Source of the DNA: Clostridiales bacterium | GTDB lineage: Bacteria; Bacillota; Clostridia; Oscillospirales; Oscillospiraceae | Assembly: GCA_022764045.1 (NCBI GenBank) | Contig: JALERU010000061.1 | Coordinates: 1-64,000 of the forward strand | Length of the DNA: 64,000 bases | Direction of reading: 5' to 3' | In this document: positions 27,655-35,719 of the stretch, in pieces | Layout of the letters: each line of letters begins with the position of its first letter | Position numbering within the stretch: the stretch's first letter is position 1 | Position numbers and translations under genes: made by a program | The notes under the pieces: model-generated | Told to the model about the DNA's origin: nothing | What the model saw: only the letters and a program-made list of their open reading frames with translations | Databases searched by the model: none

Positions 27655-27695
27655 TTAGACAACTGTAGTCTAACATGCTCGACTGACATTGTCAA
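27655..27695 (-). promoter_or_regulatory. BlaI-type promoter-operator
   Basis: On the minus strand TTGACA (27690-27695) and TAGACT (27667-27672) are 17 bp apart, with an extended TGT. The -10 is inside TTAGAC-N7-GTCTAA (27655-27673), whose centre reads GACAACTGTA, and the -35 is inside TGACA-T-TGTCA (27684-27694). Two operators covering both promoter elements predict tight repression of the sensor operon. Confidence 0.85.
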
Positions 27696-27730
27696 GGGAT
27701 TTCTCAGAAGAAGGCGAAGCCCGCCCCAAC

Positions 27731-27904
27731 AAAAAAGCCCCTCTGCCAAGCAGAAGGGCTTTTCCGGGCTCATACGAAAACTCGTTAAAAAACTTTCGTT
27801 TTTTATAGCGCGAAGCGCGTCGAGTTTTGTATGAGACGGGGCGGTGCGAAGCACCGCCAGCACGCGCAGCGTGCGTGTTTCAAATGAAAGAATTTCATTT
27901 GAAA
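27731..27904. repeat. Array of consecutive hairpins between convergent/tandem genes
   Basis: Five stems in a row: AAAAGCCC..GGGCTTTT (27731-27763, terminator-like), CTCATACGAAAACTCG..CGAGTTTTGTATGAG (27769-27835), GGCGGTGC-gaa-GCACCGCC (27840-27858), GCACGC-gca-GCGTGC (27860-27874) and TTTCAAATGAAA-gaa-TTTCATTTGAAA (27878-27904). It fills the gap downstream of the methyltransferase gene. The first stem likely terminates that minus-strand message. Confidence 0.75.
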
Positions 27905-27910
27905 TTAGCA

Positions 27911-29134
27911 TCAAACGATCTGAAACAGATAAAATTTCAAATACTCCGTCTCCGGCACCCCCCAGAGGATGGGGTGATCGGGGGCCTGCCGCCGGTCCTC
28001 GATCTGCCGGAGGGAGACGGCGGCGTCCGCCGCGGCCTCCCGGAGCATCTGGCAGAAGAGGGTGGGGGTCATAAAGTGGGAGCAGGAGCAGGTGGCCAGG
28101 TAACCGCCCCGAGGCAGGAGCTTCATGGCCTTCCGATTAATTTCCTTATAGCCCCGGTAGGCATTCTTCACCGTGGCGCCGCTTTTGGTGAAGGCGGGCG
28201 GGTCCAGGATGATGTAATCGTAGGGGTGTTTTTTCTCTTTGGCCAGGTCGGTGAGCAGGTCAAAAACGTCGGCCTGGAGGACGTCCACGTTGTCCAACCC
28301 ATTCCGGGCGGCGTTGCGCCGGGTGAGCTCCACGGCGTCCTTGGAGATATCCACGGCGGTGACGTGGGCGGCCCCGGCCTTGGCGCAGTTGAGGGCGAAG
28401 GCCCCGGTGTGGGTGCAGCAGTCCAGGATATGGCGGCCGGGGGCCAGGGCGGCGGCCGCCCGGCGGTTATATTTCTGGTCCAGGAAGAAGCCGGTCTTCT
28501 GGCCGCCCATGTAGTCCACATCATAGGAGATACCGTTTTCTACCAAGGTCACGTGGCCGTCCAGGTCGGTAGCCAGGCCGGGGAGGGGATAGAAGCCTTT
28601 CTCCCGTGGGAGGCCCTCCTTGTCTCGCAGGGCGGCCTCGTTGCGCTCATAAATGGCCCGGACTGAGACCCCGAAGCCGGCCAGCAGCTCCACCAGCAGG
28701 GGGTAGAGCAGCCCCTTGCGGACCTCCATCCCCAGGGAGAGGACCTCGGTGACCACAATGTCCCCGAAGAGATCCACCGTCAGCCCGGGGAACTGGTCGG
28801 CCTCTCCGAAGATCAGCCGGGAGCAGGCGAAGTCCGGCCCCATGACGGTTTTGCGGTAGTCCAGAGCGTATTGAAGCCGCCGCCGCCAAAAGGCCTCGTC
28901 GAAGCGGTCGTTGGTGTTCCGGGAGAGCAGCCGCACCCGGATCTTGGAGTGGTCGTTGATGACCCCAGCCCCCAGCCAGCGGCCCTTTTGGGTGACCACG
29001 TCCACAATGTCCCCGTTTTCATAGGGCCGGTCGGGGCCGGTGGTCTCCTCCCCATAGACCCAGGGATGCCCCGCCCGCAGGGACCGGGCGGCCTTTTCGT
29101 TGACGGTGAGGATGGGATAGGGACGTTCGGCCAT
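27911..29134 (-). CDS. rlmI: RlmI-type class I SAM-dependent rRNA (cytosine-5) methyltransferase
   Basis: 407 aa. An N-terminal PUA RNA-binding domain (~1-80, RSLRAGHPWVYGEE) precedes a central domain and a Rossmann methyltransferase domain with motif I ILDCCTHTGAFALNCAKAG. A YDYIILDPPAFTKS motif IV follows. The family includes RlmI, which makes m5C1962 in 23S rRNA, and related YwbD-like enzymes, so the exact target base is inferred. ATG behind AAAGGAGGGCC. Monocistronic: repeats flank it upstream and a hairpin array downstream. Confidence 0.9.
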   Translation of the reverse strand: MAERPYPILTVNEKAARSLRAGHPWVYGEETTGPDRPYENGDIVDVVTQKGRWLGAGVINDHSKIRVRLLSRNTNDRFDEAFWRRRLQYALDYRKTVMGPDFACSRLIFGEADQFPGLTVDLFGDIVVTEVLSLGMEVRKGLLYPLLVELLAGFGVSVRAIYERNEAALRDKEGLPREKGFYPLPGLATDLDGHVTLVENGISYDVDYMGGQKTGFFLDQKYNRRAAAALAPGRHILDCCTHTGAFALNCAKAGAAHVTAVDISKDAVELTRRNAARNGLDNVDVLQADVFDLLTDLAKEKKHPYDYIILDPPAFTKSGATVKNAYRGYKEINRKAMKLLPRGGYLATCSCSHFMTPTLFCQMLREAAADAAVSLRQIEDRRQAPDHPILWGVPETEYLKFYLFQIV

Positions 29135-29249
29135 GGCGTGGCCCTCCTTTGTGTTGCAGAAATCAGGCGGCCGCCTGGGACCGCCTGGGAAGTATGGCGT
29201 TATTATAGCCTCTTTTCTGCCTCAACGCAAGGGCATTGGCGCGGGGGGT

Positions 29250-29490
29250 TCGTGCGTCTGTTACCTACGCTGAGGGACCCTCCAGACTCGCCCTCATCCG
29301 ACCCGGCCTGCGGCCGGCCCACCTTCCCCCCCAGGGGAAGGCGATTGGCATAACCTGTATGGCTTACTGTAGAAAACTACCGTAGCAAAAACCCCAACGC
29401 AGCATAGCACGTAGGCTTCCCCTCGGGGGGAAGCTGGCACCGAAGGTGACTGATGAGGGGGCGATATGGTAGTGACGGTGGGTAGAAGAA
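29250..29490 (+). repeat. Dispersed palindromic repeat, copy 5
   Basis: CGTGCGTCTGTTACC, ACTCGCCCTCATCCGACCCGG and the CCCCCCAGGGG stem, through to ACTGATGAGGGGGCGATAT. It contains the TGGCACCGAAGGTGACTGATG variant stem. Confidence 0.85.
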
Positions 29491-29680
29491 TCTCGTTGCC
29501 ACCTTCCCCCCAGGGGAAGGCGATTATTGGCAAACCCTGTGTGGCTTATTGTAGAAAAATACCGTAGCAATCACTCCGACGTAGCATAGCACGTTGGCTT
29601 CCCCCCCGGGGGGGGGGAAGCTGTCAGCGCAGCTGACTGATGAGGGGGCGATGCGGAATACCGGCGGGTAGAAGAACTCC
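29491..29680 (+). repeat. Dispersed palindromic repeat, copy 6, left part deleted
   Basis: It starts GAATCTCGTTGCCACCTTCCCCCCAGG, so the segment from the GTCTATTACC block to the GGCCGGCC stem is missing. The rest to TGATGAGGGGGCGATGC is intact. It is a tandem neighbour of copy 5. The remaining ~135 bp to the HAD gene shows no ORF. Confidence 0.8.
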
Positions 29681-29817
29681 GCCCCTCAAAACCCGAAGAC
29701 CCGGCGAGAAAGGGAGGGAAATCCAGGAAGAAAAGAATTGCATTTCCCTATAGCTTTTTGCGAGAAAAGATGATACAATGTATTACATATTAGATAGATA
29801 AAGAGGGAGGCGGTACC

Positions 29818-30651
29818 ATGGCGCCAATTCGCTTGGTGGCTCTGGACCTGGACGGAACCTTGCTCAATGAGGAAAAGATCATCACGGAGGGGAACCTGGA
29901 AGCCCTGGCTGGGCTGCGGGCGGCGGGGGTCCTGATGGTGCCCGTCACCGGCCGGCCGGCCCAGGGCCTGCCCCGGCAGGTGCTAGAGCTGCCCGGCCTG
30001 CGCTATACCATCACCTCCAACGGGGCCACCATCCGGGACCTGGTCACTGGGGAAACCTTATTGGAAAAACACCTGGCGGCGGAAAAGGGCCTGGAGGTCC
30101 TGGCGGCCTGCGCGGAGTTTCCCATGATCCGGGAGGCCTTCCGGGAGGGGGTGGGCTACCTCTCCCAGGCCGATTACGACGCCCTGTGCGCCCGGTACGC
30201 AGGGACGGCCCTGCTGGACTATGTGCTGGACACCCGGCAAATTCTCCCCGGCACCGTGGAGGACTTTTTGCGGACAGACCCCCGGCCCATTGAGGAGCTT
30301 TTCTTCCTCACCGACAGCGTAGAGGCCAAGCTCCGCCTCCGGGAGCGGCTGTCGAAGGTCCAGGACATCGGCTTTGCCGACCCTTTCCCCCGGGACCTGG
30401 AGGTCATCGCCGGGGGCATTGACAAGGGGGAGGGGCTCCGTTTCCTGCTGGACCGCCTGGGGATCTCCCCCGAAGAGGTGCTGGCCATGGGGGACGGCGG
30501 CAGTGATATCCCCCTGCTCCAGGCCGCCGGCATCGGCGTGGCCATGGAAAACGCCACCGACGGCGTGAAAGCGGCAGCCGATTTTGTGACCACTTCCTGC
30601 GATCACGACGGCGTCGCTGCGGCATTAAAAAAGTTTGTGCCGGGCCTGTGA
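29818..30651 (+). CDS. Cof-type HAD-superfamily phosphatase
   Basis: 277 aa. Motif I ALDLDGTLL (nucleophile and acid/base Asp), a C2B-type cap (~85-190), the lysine in IDKGEGLRFLL and motif IV GDGGSDIPLL. The usual Cof motif is GD..ND; here Asn is Ser (GGSD), a mild oddity. The family dephosphorylates sugar phosphates, flavin or pyridoxal phosphates. The substrate cannot be stated. ATG behind GAGGGAGGCGG. It sits 37 bp ahead of a DegV gene and is likely cotranscribed. Confidence 0.9.
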   Translation: MAPIRLVALDLDGTLLNEEKIITEGNLEALAGLRAAGVLMVPVTGRPAQGLPRQVLELPGLRYTITSNGATIRDLVTGETLLEKHLAAEKGLEVLAACAEFPMIREAFREGVGYLSQADYDALCARYAGTALLDYVLDTRQILPGTVEDFLRTDPRPIEELFFLTDSVEAKLRLRERLSKVQDIGFADPFPRDLEVIAGGIDKGEGLRFLLDRLGISPEEVLAMGDGGSDIPLLQAAGIGVAMENATDGVKAAADFVTTSCDHDGVAAALKKFVPGL

Positions 30652-30688
30652 AGCAGGTTTAACAGCAGGAGAGAAAAGAGGAATCGTT

Positions 30689-31546
30689 ATGCAGAAGATT
30701 ATTCTGGTGGCAGAGACCGGGTCCGACATCCCGGCAGACCTTGCCCGGCGCGAGGGAATTTACCTGGTGCCCATGCACGTAACCATGGGGGAGAAAACCC
30801 TGGACGACGGCGCGTTCCCCTCAGATGAGATTTGTGCCCATTATGACCGGACGGGAGAGCTTCCCAAAACCAGCGGCAGCACGCCGGAGGATTTCACAAA
30901 AATCTTCACCCAGATCCGGGCGGAGCATCCCCAAGCCGAAATTCTTCACCTGGCCTATTCCGCCTCCACCACTATGTCCTACCAGAGCGCCAAAGTGGCG
31001 GCCAAGGGCATGGAGGGAATCGTCAGCCTGGATACCAAGCACGTCTCCGCCGGCCAGGCGGCCATCGTGACCACCCTGGCGGCCTTTTTACGGGAGCATC
31101 CCGAGACCACCCTGGACCAGGCGGTCCAGAAGGCCCAGGAGCTCTGCCGGCGGGCACGGATGTGCTTTGTGCCCGACGACCTGGAATACCTCCGGGCCGG
31201 CGGACGGATCAGCAATGTGGTCTATTACTTAGGCGGGCGGCTGCTCCACCTCCATCCCCAGGTGGAGGTGCTGGAGGGCAACCTGGTGGCCACAAAAAAA
31301 TACCGGGGGAAGCTCAGCAAGGTGGTGGTGGAGCTCATCCAGGACTACACCCGGGAAAACAACCTGGACAGGGCCTGCCTGTGGCTGCTGTACACCACGG
31401 GCCTGCCCCAGGAAATCCAGCGGCTGGCCGAGGACACCGCCAGAGCCTGTGGCTTCGCTGAGATCCGCTGGCTGAAGGCCCAGGGGGTCATCACCACCCA
31501 CGGCGGCCCCAGCGCCATCGCCGTGGCGGGGTTTGCCCAGGGGTAA
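30689..31546 (+). CDS. DegV-family fatty-acid-binding protein
   Basis: 285 aa. The N-terminal TGSDIPADL block, the KTSGSTPEDF phosphate/carboxylate-binding motif (~64-73) and the YSASTTMSYQSAK segment are classic DegV. These proteins bind a fatty acid and act as FakB, handing it to FakA kinase. No fakA is in this window. ATG at 30689 is behind GAGAAAAGAGG; the track's 30635 start overlaps the HAD gene. It is followed by an intrinsic terminator. Confidence 0.92.
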   Translation: MQKIILVAETGSDIPADLARREGIYLVPMHVTMGEKTLDDGAFPSDEICAHYDRTGELPKTSGSTPEDFTKIFTQIRAEHPQAEILHLAYSASTTMSYQSAKVAAKGMEGIVSLDTKHVSAGQAAIVTTLAAFLREHPETTLDQAVQKAQELCRRARMCFVPDDLEYLRAGGRISNVVYYLGGRLLHLHPQVEVLEGNLVATKKYRGKLSKVVVELIQDYTRENNLDRACLWLLYTTGLPQEIQRLAEDTARACGFAEIRWLKAQGVITTHGGPSAIAVAGFAQG

Positions 31547-31562
31547 AACCCATCACAGAGAC

Positions 31563-31602
31563 AAAAACCCGGCCCGGAGCTGCTGCTCCGGGCCGGGTTT
31601 TT
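31563..31602. terminator. Bidirectional intrinsic terminator
   Basis: AAAAACCCGGCCCGGAG/CTCCGGGCCGGGTTTTT with a short loop lies between the convergent degV and anti-sigma genes. Confidence 0.92.
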
Positions 31603-31606
31603 GGGG

Positions 31607-32143
31607 TTATGGCGTAGGGTCGAGGGGGAGAACCGCTCCCTCCTCCGGCATAGGCTCCTGGGCCCGGTCTGCCAGGGTGGGGACGTCCTCCTCCAAAGAG
31701 AAGGGGAGAGGATAGAGTTCCGCCTCCGTGGGCAGACGCGCGGGCCCTTCCACCAGGCGGCCGTGGAAGGGGAGCTCAGCCCGGAGGGGCGTGACAGAGG
31801 AGGGGCCGATCCCCGCCAACTGATAGAGGACGGCGCGGGCCTGCTCCGGGGAGACGGCGGGTGCTGTTTGCTCTTGGGGGAGCAGGACGGCGGGCAGGAC
31901 GACCGCCAGAGCCAGACAGGCGGCTGCCATCCACCGGGCGGCCCGGTGGGGAAGCCCTGGGCGGAACGCCTCCGGGTGGGCCTGCCGGAACCGGGTCCAC
32001 TCCTGGGCCGGGGAGAAGGAGACGGGCGCGGGTTCCAGTTGATCCAAAAGGGCGGCCAGCCGTTGGGGGGTGGTCTCCTCCTGAAACAGGGTGGACTCCA
32101 AGATGAGCTGCCGCTCCAGGGGGGGCAGGGAAGCATGGGACAT
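31607..32143 (-). CDS. Putative anti-sigma membrane protein
   Basis: 178 aa. A cytoplasmic N-terminus of ~67 residues (LPPLERQLILESTLFQEETTPQRLAALLDQLEP) is followed by one helix (~70-86, MAAACLALAVVLPAVLL) and a ~90-residue outer domain ending in acidic/Pro-rich sequence. ATG at 32143 follows GCGAGGTG; the track's GTG at 32152 has no better site. It comes 5 bp after the sigma gene on the same strand, the standard ECF sigma/anti-sigma order. No zinc anti-sigma motif is visible, so the role is inferred from position and topology. Confidence 0.7.
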   Translation of the reverse strand: MSHASLPPLERQLILESTLFQEETTPQRLAALLDQLEPAPVSFSPAQEWTRFRQAHPEAFRPGLPHRAARWMAAACLALAVVLPAVLLPQEQTAPAVSPEQARAVLYQLAGIGPSSVTPLRAELPFHGRLVEGPARLPTEAELYPLPFSLEEDVPTLADRAQEPMPEEGAVLPLDPTP

Positions 32144-32148
32144 AACAA

Positions 32149-32655
32149 TCACCTCGCAGTGGGAAAGCCGGGAGAGTTGGACAACAGGGCCCGGCAGCGT
32201 TGTTTGGCCCGGGCCAGCCAGGTGCCGCAGGTGGAGACGGGGACCCCCAGCCGGTCCGCCAGCTCCTGGTAGGACAGGCCCTCCTCATAATAAAGGAGGA
32301 GGACCTCCCGCTCCCGGGGGGAGAGCTGGGCGGGCAGGACCTCGGCCAGGCCCAGGGAGGGAGGCGGCTGGGGCAGGGGATGTTCCCTGAGTTCTTCCAG
32401 GGGAAGGGCCTTACGCTCCTTTTCCAGGCGGGCAAACTCGTGGCTCAGCTCGTAATTCAGGGCGCGCAGCAGCCAGGCCCAGGGGTTTTCATGGGTCCGG
32501 AGAAGGGAGACCTTCTCCGATGCGGCCAGGAAAACGCTGTGGACCAGATCCCTCGCCCGGTCTGGGTCGCCCAGCCGGTACCGGGCCACGCGGTAAAGGG
32601 TCTCCGCGTGGGTCATATATAAGGTATGAAGCCATTTGGCCTCGGATCGTTTCAC
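32149..32655 (-). CDS. ECF-type RNA polymerase sigma factor
   Basis: About 168 aa. Region 2 (YMTHAETLYRVARYRLGDPDRARDLVHSVFLAA) and region 4 (LSPREREVLLLYYEEGLSYQELADRLGVPVSTCGTWLARAKQR) are plain. GTG at 32655 behind AAAGGGGG gives a natural MKRSEAKWL start; a TTG at 32685 behind AGGAG is also possible. It is distinct from the other two sigma factors here. It is paired with the downstream membrane protein. Confidence 0.88.
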   Translation of the reverse strand: MKRSEAKWLHTLYMTHAETLYRVARYRLGDPDRARDLVHSVFLAASEKVSLLRTHENPWAWLLRALNYELSHEFARLEKERKALPLEELREHPLPQPPPSLGLAEVLPAQLSPREREVLLLYYEEGLSYQELADRLGVPVSTCGTWLARAKQRCRALLSNSPGFPTAR

Positions 32656-32762
32656 GGGGGACCCCCTTTCTGTTGACGGCGTCAAGACGCGCTCCTATGA
32701 AAGTAACACGAAAAAGGGGTAAAATTATTTCAGCTCCGGCAAATTTTTTATGGAAAGAGGCA

Positions 32763-32791
32763 AAGGCCCCAGAGCGACGCTCTGGGGCCTT
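32763..32791 (-). terminator. Hairpin terminator after pyridoxamine kinase
   Basis: AAGGCCCCAGAGC/GCTCTGGGGCCTT, 3-base loop, 38 bp past the kinase stop. The T tract is imperfect on the minus strand. Confidence 0.75.
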
Positions 32792-32828
32792 CCCGCAGGA
32801 ATGAAAGGAAAAAGGGTAACGTACGAAA

Positions 32829-33668
32829 TTAACGGCCCAGGCTGTGCACCAGCATAGGGATAGCGGCCTCGAAGCTGACGCCGTACCAGCGGGCCTCGGG
32901 GTCCTTCTGGGTTTCCCGGATGCACTCCAGGGTGTAGTCCACGGCCACCTTCAGGGCGCCGGTGAGATCCTTGCCGTTCATGAGGGCCCCCACGCAGGCG
33001 GAGGCGAAGACGTCGCCGGTGCCGTGGAACTGAACGGGAAGTTTTTCGTTGAAGTAGCTGGCGTAGGTGTCGGTGACAGAGTCGTAAGCCATGGCGCCGA
33101 TCTTGCCCTCCTCAAAGCTCATGCCGGTGAGCACGGCGGTGCGGCAGCCCAGGCCGGTGAGCTTCTTGAGCACGTCCTGAATATAAGCCTCGTCATAGTT
33201 CTCGCCCACGTAGTCGATGCCCAGCATGAAGGAGGCCTCGGTGAGGTTGGGGACGATCACATCGGCCTTGCCGCAGAGCTTGCCCATCTCCAGGGCGAAC
33301 TCGGGGGTAAAGCCGGGGTAGAGGACGCCGTTGTCGGCCATGGCAGGGTCCACATAGACCAGGGTGCCGTCGCCGCCGAAGCGGTCGAAGAACTTGCCCA
33401 CCAGGTCGATCTGCTCAAAGGAGCCCAGGTAGCCGGTGTAGATGGCGTCGAAGGTGATGCCCTCCTTTTCCCAGTGGTCGGCGATGGGGTTCACCTCCTG
33501 GGTCAGGTCGTGGAAGGTAAAGCCCTTGAAACCGCCGGTGTGGGTGGAGAGCACCGCCGTGGGGACCACGCAGGTCTCCACGCCCATGGCGGAGATGATG
33601 GGCAGGGCAACGGTCAAGGAACACTTTCCCAGACAGGAAATATCTTGAATGGAAACGACACGCTTCAT
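32829..33668 (-). CDS. Pyridoxamine/pyridoxal kinase
   Basis: 279 aa ribokinase-fold enzyme that phosphorylates B6 vitamers. The N-terminal VVSIQDISCLGKCSLTVALPI, the VLSTHTGGFKGFTFHDLT lid region, DVIVPNLTEASFMLG and the anion-hole/catalytic FHGTGDVFASACVGAL are all typical of PdxK/PdxY. ATG behind AAGGAGGATTTTTT. It stands alone between a sigma operon and a ~600 bp gap, so it appears to have its own promoter. Confidence 0.94.
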   Translation of the reverse strand: MKRVVSIQDISCLGKCSLTVALPIISAMGVETCVVPTAVLSTHTGGFKGFTFHDLTQEVNPIADHWEKEGITFDAIYTGYLGSFEQIDLVGKFFDRFGGDGTLVYVDPAMADNGVLYPGFTPEFALEMGKLCGKADVIVPNLTEASFMLGIDYVGENYDEAYIQDVLKKLTGLGCRTAVLTGMSFEEGKIGAMAYDSVTDTYASYFNEKLPVQFHGTGDVFASACVGALMNGKDLTGALKVAVDYTLECIRETQKDPEARWYGVSFEAAIPMLVHSLGR

Positions 33669-33817
33669 AGTAAAAAATCCTCCTTGTGTGGGGCGGGGCG
33701 CATCCGCCCGGTTCCGATGGGCGGTTTTCGCCGCCGATAGACATAGCCTACCACAGAACTGGCCTTGTGGCTATGACCAATCCTGTTTTATTTGGCATGG
33801 TCAGATCGAAAAAGGGA

Positions 33818-33858
33818 CCAAAAAAGCCTTTCGGGGGTGACCCGAAAGGCTTTTTTGG
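33818..33858. terminator. Symmetric intrinsic terminator in a large intergenic gap
   Basis: CCAAAAAAGCCTTTCGGG/CCCGAAAGGCTTTTTTGG works in either direction. On the minus strand it would be a second stop for transcription from the SDR side. Confidence 0.85.
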
Positions 33859-34220
33859 TGAGTAATAATGGAAGGATTTATGTCAGTCGCGCTGTGGAAA
33901 AGAAGGAAGGAACCACAGGCGAACGGTCGCATAAGAAAATAGTTGCAAGAAATAGTGCAAATCAGGGGGGAACTCTTTGTAGACAAAGGAACATTCCCTC
34001 TCTTGAGGACGACGCTATTATCTAAGATTTTTTTTGAAACGTCAAGAGGTTTTTTGAATATAAAATGGAATAAAAAAGATACATGTGTTGTTTGATATGC
34101 TGCATACGACGGAAAAAATTACAGCAAAAAAAGGGGAAACTGTGGAAAAGCAACAGAAAAATCAGGGGAAAATGTGCAAGGGGGGAGGAGGGCGGATGCA
34201 AGAAATGGCAGGCAATCCAT
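33859..34220. other. AT-rich intergenic gap without a credible gene
   Basis: Between two terminators. ORFs at 33792, 33801 and 34083 have poor starts, run through hairpins and show no protein-like pattern. Long A/G-rich plus-strand stretches are present. A small RNA is possible, but no promoter was identified with confidence. Confidence 0.4.
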
Positions 34221-34255
34221 AAAAAATACCGCCGGCAGGCCTGGCCTGCCGGCGG
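34221..34255 (-). terminator. Intrinsic terminator of the SDR/NTF2-like operon
   Basis: CCGCCGGCAGGCC/GGCCTGCCGGCGG with a one-base centre; on the minus strand TATTTTTTA follows. Confidence 0.9.
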
Positions 34256-34279
34256 CGGGGAGGAAGGTAAAAAACAAGG

Positions 34280-34612
34280 TTACGCAGGACGGACCACCAG
34301 ACGCTGGATTTCGCCGTCCTCGCTGAAATCCCGGATGGTCGCCACGGCCCGGATGTGGTAACCGTTGTACACGGCGTAGTAATAGGCCTGGGTGTCGCTG
34401 ACGATGAGGGGATCGGTGATCTCAAACTTGCGGAAGATGAAGCGGTTGCGGAAGAACATGTCGATGCCCTCGGGGCCGTAGGCCTGGAAGGGAGGCTGCC
34501 CGGCGTCCTTGGGGCAGTAGTCCACAAGAATGGCGGTGGGGGAGAAGAGCTTGCTCAGGGCCACGGAGTCCTGGTTGAGCATGGCCTGTACATACTGCTT
34601 AATCAAAGTCAT
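34280..34612 (-). CDS. NTF2-like (SnoaL-type) small protein
   Basis: 110 aa. The N-terminal helix (IKQYVQAMLNQDSVALSKLFSPTAILVDYCP) followed by beta-strands (FRKFEITDPLIVSDTQAYYYAVYN, IRAVATIRDFSEDGEIQRLVV) matches the cone-shaped NTF2/SnoaL fold, which includes ketosteroid isomerases and the bile-acid dehydratase BaiE. Reaction and substrate are not evident. It begins 11 bp after the SDR gene, so the two form an operon and may act on the same small molecule. Confidence 0.75.
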   Translation of the reverse strand: MTLIKQYVQAMLNQDSVALSKLFSPTAILVDYCPKDAGQPPFQAYGPEGIDMFFRNRFIFRKFEITDPLIVSDTQAYYYAVYNGYHIRAVATIRDFSEDGEIQRLVVRPA

Positions 34613-34623
34613 GGGTGACCTCC

Positions 34624-35424
34624 TTAATAGACTTTCTCAGAGTTGAGAAGGGCGTCGGTGCCGCCGTCCACAAACATCACGTTGCCGTTGACCCCGTGGG
34701 CCAGGGGAGAGACCAGGAAGACGATGGCGTTGGCGATGTCTTCGGGGACCATCAGCTCGTCGGTGCCGTAGTTGATGGGGATGGGCAGAGCGGCCAGGGC
34801 GGCCTTGGCGCTGGAGCTCATGGTGGCGGTCATGGGGGTGGAGACGTTGCCGGGGGCCACGGCGTTGATGCGCACCCCGTTGGCGGCCCAGGAGGCCGAC
34901 ACCCGGCGGACCCAGCGGGCCAGGGCGTATTTGGTGGTAACATAAATGCTGTTGCCCACAGACAGATCGCTGTCGTCGAACTTCTCAATGATGTTCAGGA
35001 TGCGCTCCTCGTTGATGGGCCTGGTCTGACTGTAATTGAGCATGTCCACCAGGTCCATCCGGGCCGCGCCCTGGGAAATGGTGTTGGAGGAGGTGACCAC
35101 GCAGCTGCCTCCCTTTTTCTTCAGCAGGTCAAACAGACCGTGGGCCAGGTTGGTGGCGCCGAAATAGTTCAGGCTGATGATGAGCTTCAGGTTTCCACAG
35201 GCCCCGGAGACGCCGGCGTTGCAGCACAGGCCGTCGATCCCCTCGGGGTAGCGGGCGTGGATCTCCCGGATGACCTCATCCCGGCCCGCTCTGGTGGCCA
35301 GGTTGGCGCAAATGTCGCTGTCCTTCAAATCCACGTTAATGACCTCATGGCCTTGCTCCCGCAAAATCTCGACGGTTTTGCCGCCGATGCCGCCGGAGCC
35401 GCCGGTTACAACATAAACTCCCAT
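34624..35424 (-). CDS. Short-chain dehydrogenase, 3-alpha-hydroxysteroid-dehydrogenase-like
   Basis: 266 aa. The nucleotide motif TGGSGGIGG is near the N-terminus, followed by the CNAG motif (LCCNAGVSG), catalytic Ser in VTSSNT and YVTTK for the Tyr/Lys pair. The [30 protein letters not shown] and insertion before the active-site helix recall the 3-alpha-HSD subgroup of classical SDRs. A steroid or bile-acid substrate is therefore plausible but unproven. ATG behind AAGGAGGAAACG. A promoter TTGTGG-N17-TACTGT (35485 to 35457, minus) lies upstream. Confidence 0.85.
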   Translation of the reverse strand: MGVYVVTGGSGGIGGKTVEILREQGHEVINVDLKDSDICANLATRAGRDEVIREIHARYPEGIDGLCCNAGVSGACGNLKLIISLNYFGATNLAHGLFDLLKKKGGSCVVTSSNTISQGAARMDLVDMLNYSQTRPINEERILNIIEKFDDSDLSVGNSIYVTTKYALARWVRRVSASWAANGVRINAVAPGNVSTPMTATMSSSAKAALAALPIPINYGTDELMVPEDIANAIVFLVSPLAHGVNGNVMFVDGGTDALLNSEKVY

Positions 35425-35487
35425 AATCGTTTCCTCCTTATGGTAAGATAATTAAAACAGTATCCTAAAGTAAAGATTGCCACAATT

Positions 35488-35700
35488 ATGGAGAAATTAT
35501 GCGAAAAGGTCAAGGCGGGAAATCCACAAAAATGGACGGGGTACGCCCGGAGAATTCTGGATGGGAACGCCAAAATCTGCCCGTGTCAAGAGGAAAAATG
35601 TCCGTTACAGACGGATTTTCTGCCGGAATTGTGGGAAAAGGCAATGGGCTTCCCGCCGTTGCAACGGCGGGGGGAGTGTGGTAAAATAGGAGCAAATTAA
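35488..35700 (+). CDS. Possible small Cys-containing ORF (doubtful)
   Basis: 70 aa with a protein-like segment KICPCQEEKCPLQTDFLPELWEKAMGFPP. However, there is no ribosome site, and two other frames are also open here. It ends 20 bp before the next gene. Listed because the Cys/Trp pattern is unusual for random sequence. Confidence 0.25.
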   Translation: MEKLCEKVKAGNPQKWTGYARRILDGNAKICPCQEEKCPLQTDFLPELWEKAMGFPPLQRRGECGKIGAN

Positions 35701-35719
35701 TCGGAAAGAAGGAATTTTT

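Noticed and set aside
33792-34361. Small ORFs in the gap between pyridoxamine kinase and the NTF2-like gene
   Set aside because: They overlap terminators, have poor starts and no protein-like composition.
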